Below are positions 24,191-36,700 of a DNA stretch of 64,000 bases, piece after piece. The notes beneath the pieces were generated by a model. It was not told the origin of the DNA, did no database searches, and saw nothing but the letters and a program-made list of their open reading frames with translations. Source of the DNA: Pelobates cultripes (Eukaryota > Chordata > Amphibia > Anura > Pelobatidae); the NCBI GenBank assembly GCA_933207985.1, contig OW240918.1, positions 19,165,673-19,229,672 on the forward strand. Reading direction: 5' to 3'. Position numbers and translations under genes: made by a program. The stretch's first letter is position 1. Every line of letters begins with the position of its first letter.

Positions 24191-24779
24191 AAATATACAT
24201 GCCCTGTGTGAAGAGGATAATAAGCTAATTTTTTTACCCTTCATAAATACTGTAATGACAATCTATCACTCACATCTTGCATAATTCTATTTATATGTAA
24301 ACACTATGTAATCTAACATTCTGTGTCTTAAGACTGCCAATTTACTGCCAAATCTATTTTTATGATTGTTGCTATATTAGAGTGCAGTTCGTCTTGTGAA
24401 TAGGTTTACAATGCTCATCTAACCATTCCCTTTTTGAGGCCATCTAACCTAGAGTCAGTTTATATGGTTGAAAATCACGTGAGACTCTGATATCGCTGTA
24501 ATTTGTAAACACTATGATATAGATTTTCTATATTGACCTTAAAAGGCGAATGGAGGAGTTTTACAGAGCCAAAAAACAGCCAAATTGTGGAGGTTCCAGC
24601 ACGAATTGGACACTCAATATATATTGTAATGCATATATATTCATTGACTCAACGGATGTTTGTGGACTTCAAGTTATGTTGCTCAGGCAACTTCAAGCAT
24701 CAGTAGCAACAAACATAGCCATTACAGCCTGATATTTCACAAAGAGCTCCCTTAGAAGACTATATCTAAAGGGATGAGG
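24191..24779. other. Anonymous DNA
   Basis: AT-rich spacer with no gene seen, between the CR1 tail and the L2-like fragment. Confidence 0.45.
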
Positions 24780-26370
24780 GATAAAGGAACACAGATCCAT
24801 GTTCTTGTTGTCAACCTCCTTGATTATTGTAATCCTCTGTTTGTCAGTCTGGAAAGTATACAGATAGCCCCTCTACAGTCCTTAAGGAATGCCTCTACCA
24901 GACTCATCTACCTTACATCCACCAACTGTCACATATCACAACCCTGGCTTACTGTTTCATTCTGTTAAAATTTCTCCTACTTAATTACAAGGCTCTCCAT
25001 AGCAGTGCTTACATTTCCTCCCTCATTAGCAGTTGGGCTTCAGCTTGGCTTTTTTGCTGTACCACAGACCATTTACTGTCTAATTCTTAAACCTGCACCT
25101 GAGACTCACGCCTGTATAAACTCTACAGGGCTGCCCAGCCCTTAAGTAATGACCTCCACGAGACATTAAACTCTCCCAGTCATTCAAAAAAGCTCTAAAA
25201 GAGAACTTTTTTAGAGAAGCCTTCCGAATCAACTCCTTAATTTTCTATCCCTTATAAGCTTCCTCTTCCATCTCTCATCTATTGTGCTCCCTCCTCCTGA
25301 ATACACCTCCTATCATTCAGGTACACACAAATTACTTTATTCACTCTGTCCCTCATCCATTTAGACTCTAAACTTATTTGGACTGGACCCTTTCACCTAC
25401 TGTTCCTATACACTGGTCAGTCACAACATTAAAGCCACCTGCCTAATATTGTGTATTTCCCACTTGGGCTGTCAAAACAGCTCTGATGCATCGAGGCATG
25501 GACTCCACAAATCCTTTAAACTGTGGTATTTGGCACAAAGACATTAGAAGCAGATCCATTTAGTCCTTCAAGTTGTGAGGTGGGACCTTCGTAGATCGGA
25601 TTTGTTGTTCCAGCACATCCCACAGATACTACAGATGACGATTTGTGAATTTGTTCAACACCTTGAACTCTTTGTCATGTTCCTCAAACCATTCCTGAAA
25701 TTTTTTGCTGTGTGGCAGGGTGCATTATCCTGCTGAAAGAAGCCACTGTCATTACAGAACAACATTGTCGTGAAGGGGTGTGCGTGGTCTGTAACAATCA
25801 CTAAGTAGGTGGTATGTTAAAGGCACTTTTGGTGGTGAACAGGAGTCATCATGGGTACTCCGACTGGTCTGAGGCTACACAGCCTCATAGACCACAAACT
25901 GTGATGTACTGTGTGCTCTGACACCAATCTATCATTATTAGAATTATGTTTTTCATTAATTTCTGTGTGATTTGTCCAGGTGGGCTTGCATTCACTTTCC
26001 ACATAAGACTATCATGCTGATTCACTTCCTTGCACCAACTGTATACCGAGAACACCCCACAAGACTTGCCATTTTGAAGATGCTCTTTCCCAGTCATCTA
26101 GCCATCACTATTGGGCCCTTGTCAAAGTCACTTTTCCCTTTCCTGCTTTCAATAGATGAAATTCAAAAACTGTTCACTTGCTGCCTAATATATCTCACCC
26201 CTTGACAGCGGCCATTTTAAAAATGTAATCAATGTTATTCACTCCACCTGTCAGTGGTATTAATGTTGTGGCTGGTCAGTGTATGCCAGATATGTTTTGT
26301 TAGAATTATATGTCTGTCATGTTTACCTCTTTTACCGTGCTGCAGAACATATTGGAGCTACATAAATAAG
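24780..26370 (+). mobile_element. L2-like LINE 3' end split by a Tc1/mariner copy
   Basis: The first half (24780-25410) encodes LLDYCNPLFVSLES and APLQSLRNASTRLIYL in a frame with stops. It stops at TTCCTATA, where the Tc1 element begins. The L2-like text resumes at 26284 and ends CGTGCTGCAGAACATATTGG, then AGCTACATAAAT, matching the tail at 23470-23510. The joint is clean, so the two halves were one LINE copy before the DNA transposon landed. Confidence 0.75.
25411..26281 (-). mobile_element. Tc1/mariner-like element, degenerate
   Basis: Inverted ends CACTGGTCAGTCACAACATT (left) and the complement of GTTGTGGCTGGTCAGTG (right), each flanked by TA (25409-25410 and 26282-26283), the Tc1/mariner target. 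Minus-strand remnants of a transposase C-terminus can be read near the left end, with stops and indels. At 871 bp it is the second-longest of three copies here (others 37078-37689 and 50764-51702). Confidence 0.75.
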
Positions 26371-27549
26371 TCATTACAATTTCTGTGCATGATATTACAA
26401 GGGAAATTTTAATACAGCAACATAATAAGTAATGTGTTGTTTCTGTTAATTGATATGATGCTTGTTCATACTAAAATAATCGAATTTCATCATTTAACAA
26501 GGAACAAAGGAAAACAGATATGGTGAGAGAAAAATGATCTATTGATATTTCTCAGAAGTAATCTCAAAGATGATGTTGTCTCCTTGTCAACAATCACATT
26601 GGAATACTGTGTCTAAAGTTTATCTCAGTGTTTACAGAGCACAATATATCATTTTTTTCTGGTTTGTTTATGTGAAGGGCATGACAAAACAAAAGGAAAA
26701 TATGATATTTCTCTACTATAATAAATTTCTGTAATAAATAAAAGCAATTCATATGAAAAAACATGGTTGTACTTCAAATACAGAAGTGGTCATACAGCTC
26801 TGTACTGAGAAAAATATTGTATAAAAACAACATTATTTGTTCCTAAGGTCAATCAGTCACATGTCTACTAGAAGTGTAAACCACTAGGAGACACGTTTTA
26901 TTTATCATCAGAAAATACAGTTCATCCATTCTAAAAGGCATATAAATTAAAGGATACTACTGGAAAAAAAACAATGCCTTTACTTTTGTTACTTATATAA
27001 TCAATGTTAGACTTGGAGACTTGTTTCTTTATGAACTGAATTAGTCTGAATTTGGGCAGGTTGGCTGCCCAAATTCCCGCACTCCGAGCCGTAATTTAGC
27101 CTAACCATCTACCAAACAAAACTTGCTTAATTTTCATTGTGATTTGTGATTCAGAATTCCACCTATGGCACCAGAAAAAGAGATGGCTGATTGGGAAAAA
27201 AAACAGACAATTGGTGGCTAGGGTTCAGTTACTAAATGTTGTATTTAAATTAAATATAGATTTTGCTGTAAACTGATTGACCCTTTTTCATGCATTCTGG
27301 TTGACATGATAACTTTTCCTGAATCTTTTTTTCTTAATGAAAATCAATCAAGTGGTGGAAATTCAGCCTTCCTGAAACCATTTTTATTTTTAGGCAAAAT
27401 GGTTCAGCCAAAACAATTTTTTTTTGGCACCATGCACAAGTCTAATGAATATGGTGTATTTTCTATATAGGCATATATGGAATATAATAAATATAATTAA
27501 GTTATATGTTATAACAATTTGGCAATGGAAGTTTGTTGTATGCTTTTAA

Positions 27550-27587
<38 letters not shown>

Positions 27588-28811
27588 GGATTAAATGAAA
27601 AATGTTGCAATTTGCTTGTCATTTTCTACCTTAACGAGCTTCTTGAAAGCAGGTTTATCTCAATTTAGCATTATAATCAATACCAGTGTTTTACATGAAT
27701 AATGAACCTAATTATTTTCATATAACATAGCCTTCAAATGTAGCTCAAATGTAACAATGTGTAACGTGAGATGCTTCACATTACTTAATTTTATTTCTGC
27801 ACGTGATTCAGAGATTAATCTAGAACATGAAAATAAATGGATACATTGTTTAGACTACTAATTTCTAAATTTAGAGTGTGCTTATCTAAATGAACAAAGA
27901 AAAACAGAACAATATGAAAAACATACAATGTATTAAATATAGCAAATTGAAAGCTATTTACTCTAAGTAAGGGTTAGCATTTTTCCTCTATTATCTCCTT
28001 AAAATGTAATGTCACAGACCATCATTCTCAACACCTTGTATAGACATGTTTCGTGTTAGATTTAAGGCTTATTGGTCAGGCTTGCATTTTCTTGGTCTAA
28101 TTATCTACAACAATGTCTTCAGTCTATAACTTTAGATATAGCAACAATAGTTATAGTGCTGAGGACAACATGGTCATTTCATATGTAAAACAAATTAGAA
28201 TAATATTTCCCCTTCGCTTCTCATTGTATATAAGTGCACACCGACGAGAATCGTATGGAACAAATTAATTATAGCACTATATGTTTTTTTTTCTACTTTA
28301 AAATTGACATATGTTCCCAACGCTTAACCTGCATATAAATATTGTATTGATTAATACCAGCGGACAAGGGCCAATTGATTGGTGTATTATTTGTAATAAT
28401 GTTTCATGTTTAATAAGAGACCTACTGTACATTTGTGTCACTGCTTCACTTTTGTCTTGCAGTGGCTAATTTCACTGCTTAAACTAGATCCTTGTACAAT
28501 AAATATTCTAAACACATCCATAGATCCATGGATTTTGTGACAGTATTATACGTAAAAACAAAATACAATCTTATATGAATAAGGTAATTTGAAGTATTAT
28601 CTCTTATTTACAGAACAAGAGTTATTGGCTGAGAAATAAGTTGTGATTAAGGTATAAAAAAGATGCTCAAAGCAACTGAGTCGCACAAAGGATAAATTAC
28701 ATCTAATTTTATAAATATGCTATTTTGTTGCTGTTTTGTTAACTGACCACAACCCACTGCTGCATGTAACCTATGTCAATGTATAATGTTGAAGGGTAGT
28801 AGGCTAGAAGG
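26371..28811. other. Anonymous AT-rich DNA with a GATA tract
   Basis: No gene seen. Contains the (TAGA)n tract at 27551-27587 and short poly-T/poly-A runs near 27415. Confidence 0.45.
27551..27587 (+). repeat. (TAGA)9 microsatellite
   Basis: Nine uninterrupted TAGA units, followed by TGGATTAAATG. Confidence 0.95.
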
Positions 28812-29259
28812 AAAGTATCCAAACCACTTTGTCTCAATGAAATGGCCTGGTGCCACATCTCTCTCATTTAACCCTGTAAGGTAAAACATTGGTGTTACAT
28901 TGTAGGGTTTAAATGCATCTTGTGGCTGTCATACAGACAAAAACTAGAGTCGCTTCCACAGAGAGAGCTGAGTGAAACTCAGCTGTTCCAACCAGATGGT
29001 CTCATAGAGACTATCTGACTGGTGCAGAACTGTGTTTTATCATTCTTGCACAAAGGCCTCCATATGCAATCCAATGAGAAATCATTCAATTGGTTGAGAA
29101 CATCGAGATTGAGCATCTCAGCCAAGGACATTGAGTCATCTACAAAAAATGAAGAATATGTAAGAAAACTACTTTGATATCCCTTTTTGGGGGAAAGGTG
29201 GAGGGGGAGGGGAGAGGAAGGTCACATTTGTGTTCCTAATGCTATAGTGTTCCTCTAAA
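28812..29259. mobile_element. T2-like MITE, degraded ends
   Basis: The interior (CCACTTTGTCTCAATGAAATGG, GGGTTTAAATGCATC, GAGCATCTCAGCCAAGGAC) and right end (AATGCTATAGTGTTCCTCTAA) match other T2-like copies. The left terminus has lost its TTAAAGG, and the right end reads CTAA in place of TTAA, so no duplication can be shown. Confidence 0.6.
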
Positions 29260-30159
29260 GACATTAATAAAGGCTGCAAGGTTAGGCATTTTGATAAAAT
29301 GACCACTTGTTGGTATTGTAGACGAAAATCTACAGTTTCAAAGACTTGTACTAAAGTAAAAATGAAAATCCTGATATACTAAATTTGAGTTTTAAGGACC
29401 TAAAATAAGTATAGCTTTTTCAAAGACCTGTAATTTTTCATGTCAACTATTCTGTTCCTGTACCCAACTGTAATCTTTTGATTTATGTGTTATCACCATT
29501 CCAAAAATAAACTTACAATGGTCAGAGAGGTTTATTGTTTTACCGTACAGCAAATGATGAAAGTGATATTATATATAATATGGGGTATCACAAACACTAC
29601 TTATTTAATCCACAATGTATATGTAATGTTTGAAAAATATGTATATTTTACTTAAAGTAATGGTAATTACATGCTGTGTGAAAACCAAAATGACTGTTCA
29701 CTGTAGCTGTAAGCATCATTATGAGTAAAAGTATTTTGTTTAAAGTATTGTTCCTTAATATGTATTTTACTTTAATTTAATGGTGGACTGGTGTATTGGA
29801 AAAATAATTTGCTCTATGGATTGAAATAGAATTATTGCTTTTAAATCATTTTGTCTTCTTTCTTTTGTGTGATAAAAGTAAATGTTAGTTATTTCACCCT
29901 CACCATTTTCAGAAAAGGCTACTTTACAAAGGCCTCACTTCATTTTGTACAAAAAGCTGGTGGTCACATTAAGTCCTCAGTGTGCTTTCTAGACCAGTAT
30001 GCAACAAAACTAATGTAGGTATAAAAATGCAGGTTGTGTATAGTGATAAATCTAAACAGACCTTGTCTTGTTACTGACATATAAATTAGAACATGGTCAT
30101 TTTTGATGCACCTAGGTTACTCTGTAACTGGAATAGAAAATGTATTATTATTTTTTATA
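29260..30159. other. Anonymous AT-rich DNA
   Basis: No gene or repeat structure seen. Confidence 0.45.
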
Positions 30160-30420
30160 TTTCCCTCAAACCCCCCTTGTGCATATCTTGACCCCCTTTT
30201 ATACCTCTAACCACTTTACTCCATTGTTTTGCTATTAACCCCATCTACCCATTGTGTATTTTTTTAACACTCCTTACCCTCTTGTGTGTCTCTTACCCTT
30301 TCTTATCCCTTGAGTGTCTCTTAATCACTGTCAATAACATTTTGTCTCTTATCTCTTACTCGGACTCTGCAGCTCTTTGTGTCCCTTATTCTGCCCCTCC
30401 CACTCGTTATGTCTTTTATC
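30160..30420 (+). repeat. Pyrimidine-rich minisatellite, same family as 13850
   Basis: Degenerate units around CTTGTGTGTCTCTTACCC. Related words occur at 30190, 30245, 30280, 30310 and 30375. It ends at the left terminus of the MITE at 30422. Confidence 0.6.
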
Positions 30421-30605
30421 ATACTGTATATACTTGAGTATAAGTCAACCCGAATATAAGTCGAGACCCCTAATTTTACCCCCAAAAAACTAGGAAAACT
30501 TATTGCCTTGAGTATAAGACTAGCGTGGGAAATGCAGCAGCTACTGCTAAATTTCTAAATAAAATTATATCCCCAAAAAATTATATTAATTGAGTATTTA
30601 TTTAC

Positions 30606-30739
30606 AGTGTGTGTATATAATGAATGCAGTGTGTGTGTGTGTATGAATGCAGTGTGTGTGTGTATGAATGCAGTGTATGTGTGTGTATGAATGCAGTGTG
30701 TGTATGTGTGTGAATGAGTGCAGTGTGTGTGTGTATGAA

Positions 30740-30776
<37 letters not shown>

Positions 30777-31045
30777 GTGTGTGTATGAATGCAGTGTGTG
30801 TGTGTGTGTGTGTATGAGTGCAGTGTGTGTGTGTATGAATGCAGTGTGTGTGTATGAGTGAGTGTGTGTATGAATGCAGTGTGTGTATATGATGAATGCA
30901 GTGTGTGTGTATGAGTGCAGTGTGTGAATGCAGTGTGTGAGTGCAGTGTGTGTGTATGAATGCAGTGTGTGTGTGTGTGTATGAGTGCAGTGTGTGTATG
31001 AATGCAGTGTGTGTGTATGAATGCAGTGTGTGTTTGTGTATGTGA
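30606..31045 (+). repeat. TG minisatellite, unit about 19-21 bp
   Basis: About twenty units of the form TGAATGCAGTGTGTGTGTA with variable numbers of TG, sometimes with GAGTGCAG in place of GAATGCAG. The minus-strand open frame across it (His-Thr rich) is a repeat by-product. Confidence 0.9.
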
Positions 31046-31278
31046 TGTAGAGCCTTGGTGGGGGGTGGGCATTTTTATTATTATTTTTTAATTATTATTA
31101 TTTTAATATTTAATTTTTTTGTTATATTAATATTTTATTTTTATTTTAATATTATTAATATTTTATTATTATTTAAATTTGTATTTATTTTTTTCGTCCC
31201 CCCCCTCCCTGCTTGATACCTGGCCAGGGAGGGGGGCTTTCATTCCCTGGTGGTCCAGTGGTGTGCATTGTGTAGGAG

Positions 31279-31547
31279 GGGGCTGGCAGAGAGCTGTAAC
31301 TTACCATTTCTGCAGCTCCTGTCAGCTCCCTTCTCTCTCCTCCGGTAAGCTCCTCTGTCAGCTCCCCTGCAAGTCTTGTGGTGTGAGTGTCGCACGGAGC
31401 GTTGCCACGGTAACCTGTGGCAATGCTCTGACCCCGCAGCTCTCGCGAGACTTGCAGGGGAGCTGACAGAGGAGCCTACCGGAGGAGAGAGAAGGGAGCT
31501 GACAGGAGCTGCAGGAAAGGTAAGTTACAGCTCTCTGCAAGCCCCCA
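31279..31547. repeat. Long imperfect hairpin inside the MITE
   Basis: The left arm (GGCTGGCAGAGAGCTGTAAC through AGCTCCCCTGCAAG, to about 31376) pairs with the right arm (CTTGCAGGGGAGCTGACAG through GTTACAGCTCTCTGC, from about 31451). The 75-base centre is CpG-rich (GTCGCACGGAGCGTTGCC, CTCTCGCGAGAC). Confidence 0.8.
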
Positions 31548-31708
31548 ACAGGACCGCTGGGCTTGTAATGAGCCCGGCGGTCCTGGTCTGTATTATGGCA
31601 ATGTAAGTTGTCATAATACAGACAGTGACTCGAGTATAAGTCGAGTGGGGGTTTTTCAGCACAAAAAATGTGCTGAAAAACTCGACTTATACTCGAGTAT
31701 ATACAGTA

Positions 31709-32039
31709 ATTTACTCTTTCATACCACCTATCAATTCTGTAATGTGGCATTGAAAGACTACAGTACAATATTTTCTTTATCCTCAGTCTAACAGGGAGGT
31801 GTAAGTAGTCCGGCTGTTGGAAGAGGTTGGATGTAATAATCATCCATATGCCCACCTCCACCCACTCATAGCATGCTGTGAGCTTCTCCTTCTTGTCATA
31901 CAGGGAGGACTGAAGAACTTCCACAATAGTGTAACACAGTGACTGCCAGGAACGGGTAATCTATGCACCCCCCCCCTTCAACTTTTATCCACCCCCCTTG
32001 CACTAGAGTCTAAGGTGTTTTTATCCCCTTTTTCTAAAC
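31709..32039. other. Anonymous, moderately GC-rich spacer
   Basis: Contains a C-run near 31969-31977. The long minus-strand open frame (31358-31924) runs into the hairpin above and shows no domain. No gene called. Confidence 0.45.
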
Positions 32040-32113
32040 ACCTGAGACACACCCAGGTAATCCCCAAATCCCGGACTGGTAGGGGGTCCTGAGGACTGGG
32101 TTGAGAACCCCTG
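32040..32113. mobile_element. hAT-like terminus fragment
   Basis: Ends GGACTGGGTTGAGAACCCCTG, whose complement CAGGGGTTCTCAACC is the style of terminus seen in hAT elements (CAGNGGTTCTCAACC). No left end was found, so this is an isolated right end. Confidence 0.45.
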
Positions 32114-32768
32114 CTTTAAATGCAAATGCATGGTCAGTTGTAAAGCTATGACGTTAAACGCGATTTCCTACAAATTTGTTCATCTCATCATCGTAGCAAA
32201 AGAACAATGTGGTTCCTTCAATAGATATTTGTATAATGTTATACAATGCAGATAAGGTAATTTTAATACCTGATTGTACATGAAATCACCAAAAATCCAA
32301 TTTCTATTTAAACCAACTTTTCAAAGTAGAAATATCAAACAAGTAAATCAGGTAAAGAACAGTGAAACAATGAATTAGGTCATATAAAGATAATTGATAG
32401 ACTATAAAATGGGCTCAACTGCATAAAAACGTTTCTTTGTAAATAGTACAAATGAATTATATATTAGACAGACAATAAAATATCTAGTCTGTAATCTAAT
32501 TGGTGATTGTAATATTTTTATGTTGCATTAATTATAAACATCTTTAAGCACCATAAAGAAATGCAGTTATAAGTACAGTTTTATGAATATTAATCTTATA
32601 CTATATGTACTGATTACTACCAACTAGACTACTACTTTCTGTTCTGTTATTAAGATAAATGAGTATATGCCCATTGTTCTTATGTAATGCAGTGTATCTT
32701 AATAACAGCTTTATTTTTTAGATGTTTAACTAAACTGGATAATGGATATTATCTGAACCTTGAATTAA
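32114..32768. other. Anonymous AT-rich DNA
   Basis: No gene or repeat ends seen. Confidence 0.45.
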
Positions 32769-33258
32769 TTAAAGGGGACCTGTCAAGCCCTGAACCACTT
32801 ATGTTCTTTTAAAAGAGCATGATATTTAATCTATACATTGTGCTGGCAGTTTTTGCTAGCAAATGCATAGATTGAAGAAAAACAAATATTTAAAACTGTC
32901 TTTCTCCCACTTTTCCATCCAATCTGACAAGGAAAAAGACAAAAGACTACCCACAGGTGTTTTTTTGGCATAGTACAAACAACACATGTGGTTGCTAGGG
33001 AGTATAGGAATGGAGTGATATCAGACCCCAGCATCCTGACAATGAAGCCATGTCTACATCATTGAGGAGGTATGCCCTGCTTGGGGTAGTATCTCCAAGC
33101 AAATCAAATCAAATCAAAGAAGGTAGCAGGAGGAACCAAGGACACATACATATGTCATCTAGGAAGTAGATTCACATATTTTGCACAACTACCACTCCCA
33201 AAACAATATTGATGTTGAAGTTCTGCAATAGTTGGAGATACCTTAAGCAATACTGACC
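32769..33258. mobile_element. TTAA-type MITE, left end
   Basis: TTAAAGGGGACCTGTCAAG at 32769 fits the T2 terminus and resembles the left end at 42529 (TTAAAGGGGAACTGTGAC). A right terminus is not clear and may have been lost where the next MITE starts at 33259. Confidence 0.45.
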
Positions 33259-33742
33259 TTAAAGAGACACTATAGGGCACCCAGACCCTTTCATTATATT
33301 GAAGTGTTCTGCGTGCAATGTCCCTGTTCCCTTAACCCTTCCATGATATTTATTGCAGTTTCTAGTAAACTGCAATAATTACATTGCAGGGTTATTGCAG
33401 TTTCTGGTAAACTGCAATAATTACATTGCAGGGTTAACACTGCCTCGAGTGGCTGTAATTTAGAAAGCCCCTGAAGGAACTTCCTGGTAGCTAGGTGACT
33501 TTTGGTCACCTAACTGATGCTGGACGTCCAATGTCAGTAAAATGCCCATAGAAAAACATTGCAGCAACCCTATCGGGTGATGTCGGAGGAGGCTGAGCAC
33601 TGAATCAGCACCTAGGGACATCGGTGCAGTACAGTAAGGGTTTAATATACCTTACACTGCCGGGGGATGCACAAAGGAAGGAGGGGTGCAAGGGAGCTAT
33701 AGTACTAGGAATACAACTTTGTATTCCTAGCACTATAGAATC
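33259..33742. mobile_element. T2-like MITE with internal 42-bp duplication
   Basis: The left end is TTAAAGAGACACTATAGGGC with TTAA at 33259. The right end is degraded (CCTAGCACTATAGAATC). Inside, a 42-bp unit beginning ATTGCAGTTTCT is tandemly duplicated (about 33352-33435), and each unit is a small palindrome (TTGCAGTTT against AAACTGCAA). Confidence 0.7.
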
Positions 33743-36700
33743 AATTTAGTTAGTTCATATTGTACTTATTTTTACCACTGCAATAATATGGCCTCTGTAT
33801 GCTACAAATATAGTAATATACATGAATCATATTCATTATAAAAAAAACTAATTTTTTTTTTTTTTTTTAAACCTTTAGCTTTTATCTTTAAAATGCCATT
33901 TTACAAGCGTGTAATAACATTGAATTCTGAATTTATCCGGTCTGTTTATTTAATATCAGGTTTATAAAAATCTATTGGGGAGAAAGGAATAACTTATTTT
34001 TAATGATATACATTTGTGCTGAGGATAGAATGATGATCACCTTATAATCGATTTGATGCCAGAAGGGTAGATCATACCCGGTGGCATTCGAACAGTTAAA
34101 TATGGCATGAGATCTATGCTAATTAACTCATATGATTGTCCATTTGCAATTAAGTCTGAGAAATATTTGCATAATACATCTGTGCATGCTGGAGTGAAAG
34201 CCTGGTGGATTAGTAACGTGGTGAGGAAACCAATGTAATATGCAGAACATTTAAACTGCGCTCTACATTAAGGTGCAGTCTAGTGTCAGGGGTCGTGTTA
34301 CAATTTACTGCAATGCTCCATGGAATTTAAGTGGGTCATTTATGCATTTTATACCTGCAAACTTAAGCTGTACAGGCCAGTTCATGTTGGAAGCTGGATT
34401 TTGTATGTATACTGTTAATACTTGTTAATTCACTACAACGTTTAAATCAATCAAATTTGTCTTGGCTCTGTGCCTTAATACGTGTGAATTATTTTAAAAT
34501 AATTTTTATTGAACTTTTCATTTTTGAAACAACAACAAGGGAAGGGGTGAAAAGGTAAAAGGTTTTTACATCTGTAATAGTTTATATATACACAAAAAAT
34601 AAAATATGGTAAAATATACATAAAAACATGATCATTAAATACTATAGGACATGTTCAAATTCTTATGCAAAATACACCTAGCTCAATTTACATAAAATCA
34701 AAGGTCATGGCAATTAATAAAAGAATAGACAGCACCATCTAGTCATGACAGAATTCATTCCGTTAACTGGACTGGGCACAAGAAACAAGAAATTCCTTTG
34801 GGTTTATTATTACTGGGAAATCACAGAGTAATTTGACTTTGAAAATCAAAGTATTTAAAGACTTACTAGAATACATTGCAGCACCCATTACTGACATATT
34901 TCCACTGAAGGTCAAATATTTTGTATCTTGTTTTATTGTACAGCAAAGAACTCATAACCGTTGCTGCAGATGAATCATTCATATCTCTAAAACATGTATT
35001 CAAAGCACCATAACCACTACATCACATTATGGCCATAATTGTGTTAAGAGGCCAAAGAACTGCACCCCCTCATTTTGTTCCTCAAACAGTTTTCAAGTAG
35101 TTCTATAAAAATATTTATTGACCCCTAAAGAACAAACCTTGCCATTTCTGTATTACCCGTCCAATCTTGGAAAGGTTGAGAGAAGATTATATTAGATTTT
35201 ATTTTTATTTATTCTTCATAATCTGATTTATTGGAATGTGTATATTTCTCCAGAATGTTCACTCTGTTTGCATTCTGGCACATTATCTGCCCATGTCTTT
35301 TCCATGAACTGATTTAGGAAAGATCACGTTTTCAGAGTTATACGTACACTATGAGGGGTCCATTGCTTAAATTTACCTTTGCCATCAGAATGCTTTTTCT
35401 GCCAACACATTGTCACTTTAATGTCCCGCTTCCTCTTCTTGAAAGCAAGGAGCTTTTCCAATGGCCTTCAACTCTGTATTGATATACACCATAGTGAAAA
35501 CTGGCATAATTAGGCTTTTGTTCTGTTTTATAGACATTTCTTGTGAGGATTAATGACCCTTTTCCTGCATTGTTTACATTGTTCTCTGAATCTAGCCAGG
35601 AATACAGATGCAACCTAAGAGATCCCTTGCCTGGTGTAACTGAGAGCTTTAAGAATTTAACTGTTTAGAAAGAAAACATATTTATATTAAAGTGTCATCA
35701 TAACAAACATAATCTTATATACAAAGTCTAACATTCTTTTTCTAGGGTTTCATACAAGTGGTTGAAAGAATTGAGTGGATAGATATGACATAAAGAATTT
35801 GATTAACTGTTAAATTATAAATTTGTCTTAGAAAGTATATTTTGTTTTATGATTGTTTTAACCACCAACACAGCCATTTCCCAGTTATTTTAGGTCTTTT
35901 TTTTTTCTATCTTGTTTTTACCTTCTGGTCATGTCTAACTTTGATCTAGACATTGAAAAACAAAAATAAACACACCATCCCTGAACAAACACACAAAAGA
36001 CCCTACAGCTGTATTTGTAATGCCAAAACTGAAAGTCACAGCAAAGACAAAATAAAAAGAAAGTTCACCTTTAGAAGAATATATGGTGACTTGCCTTTCA
36101 ATAGTCTAATGGAATCAGAAAGTTAATCCTATAAATACTGCATTATCTCTCTTCCAGCCATCTTTGCGTCTTAGAATGCAATTTGGAAGTTTTATATCGT
36201 TTTTTAACATCAAGATTCTCCCAAAACTCACTTTTCAAGTTTACATAAGATAATTGTTAAAAACCTGTTATATTTAACCAACACAATTATTTTGACTGGA
36301 AAGTTGGGCAAAAGGCCAATGCGGGCAAAATGCAGAGACCCACGAAAAAAAATATATTTTGCAGATTTTAATGGAAAATCCTAGAAAAGAAAATAATTTT
36401 CGAAATAAGTTAGCATAATTAAAAATATTTACATGTATAAAAAAAGTTAAGCACATTTAAATGTGCTCCAAAACATAGATTGAATGGACATGTGTATTTG
36501 TGTTTGCAGAATTTTCAGTGTTTGTCTGTTTAGGTGAATTGTAGAGGTGTACAAATACCTACATGAACATACATGCACATTATGTGATGAAGATTCTGTT
36601 AGAAGTAGTGTAGTGTGAAGCATAACAGACATTTTGCAGCATTTATATTAAAGAATAAAAATGTAACAAGCTTCCAGGAAATATGATGCCCTCTTTTTAA

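Larger units (their letters stand above)
30422..31708. mobile_element. Hairpin-rich 1.29 kb MITE
   Basis: The terminal repeat TACTGTATATACTTGAG at the left is inverted as CTCGAGTATATACAGTA at the right (ending 31708). If TA is the duplicated target, the element starts with CTGTATATAC. A second inner hairpin, GAGTATAAGTCGAG with TTTTTCAGCACA against TGTGCTGAAAAA, occupies 31629-31700. Between the ends lie a TG minisatellite (30606-31045), an AT-rich block (31070-31190) and a CpG-bearing hairpin (31279-31547). No transposase. It is a family I recognise as common in frog genomes. Confidence 0.7.

Noticed and set aside
27551..27587. Possible CRISPR or tandem regulatory array
   Set aside because: Simple (TAGA)n microsatellite. 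No array of repeats with unique spacers exists anywhere in the window.
30602..31072. 156-codon minus-strand His/Thr-rich frame
   Set aside because: Translation of the TG minisatellite in the reverse sense.
31358..31924. 188-codon minus-strand open frame
   Set aside because: It runs across the MITE hairpin and its terminus, mixes unrelated compositions and has no domain. The opposite arm is open too, as expected of an inverted repeat.
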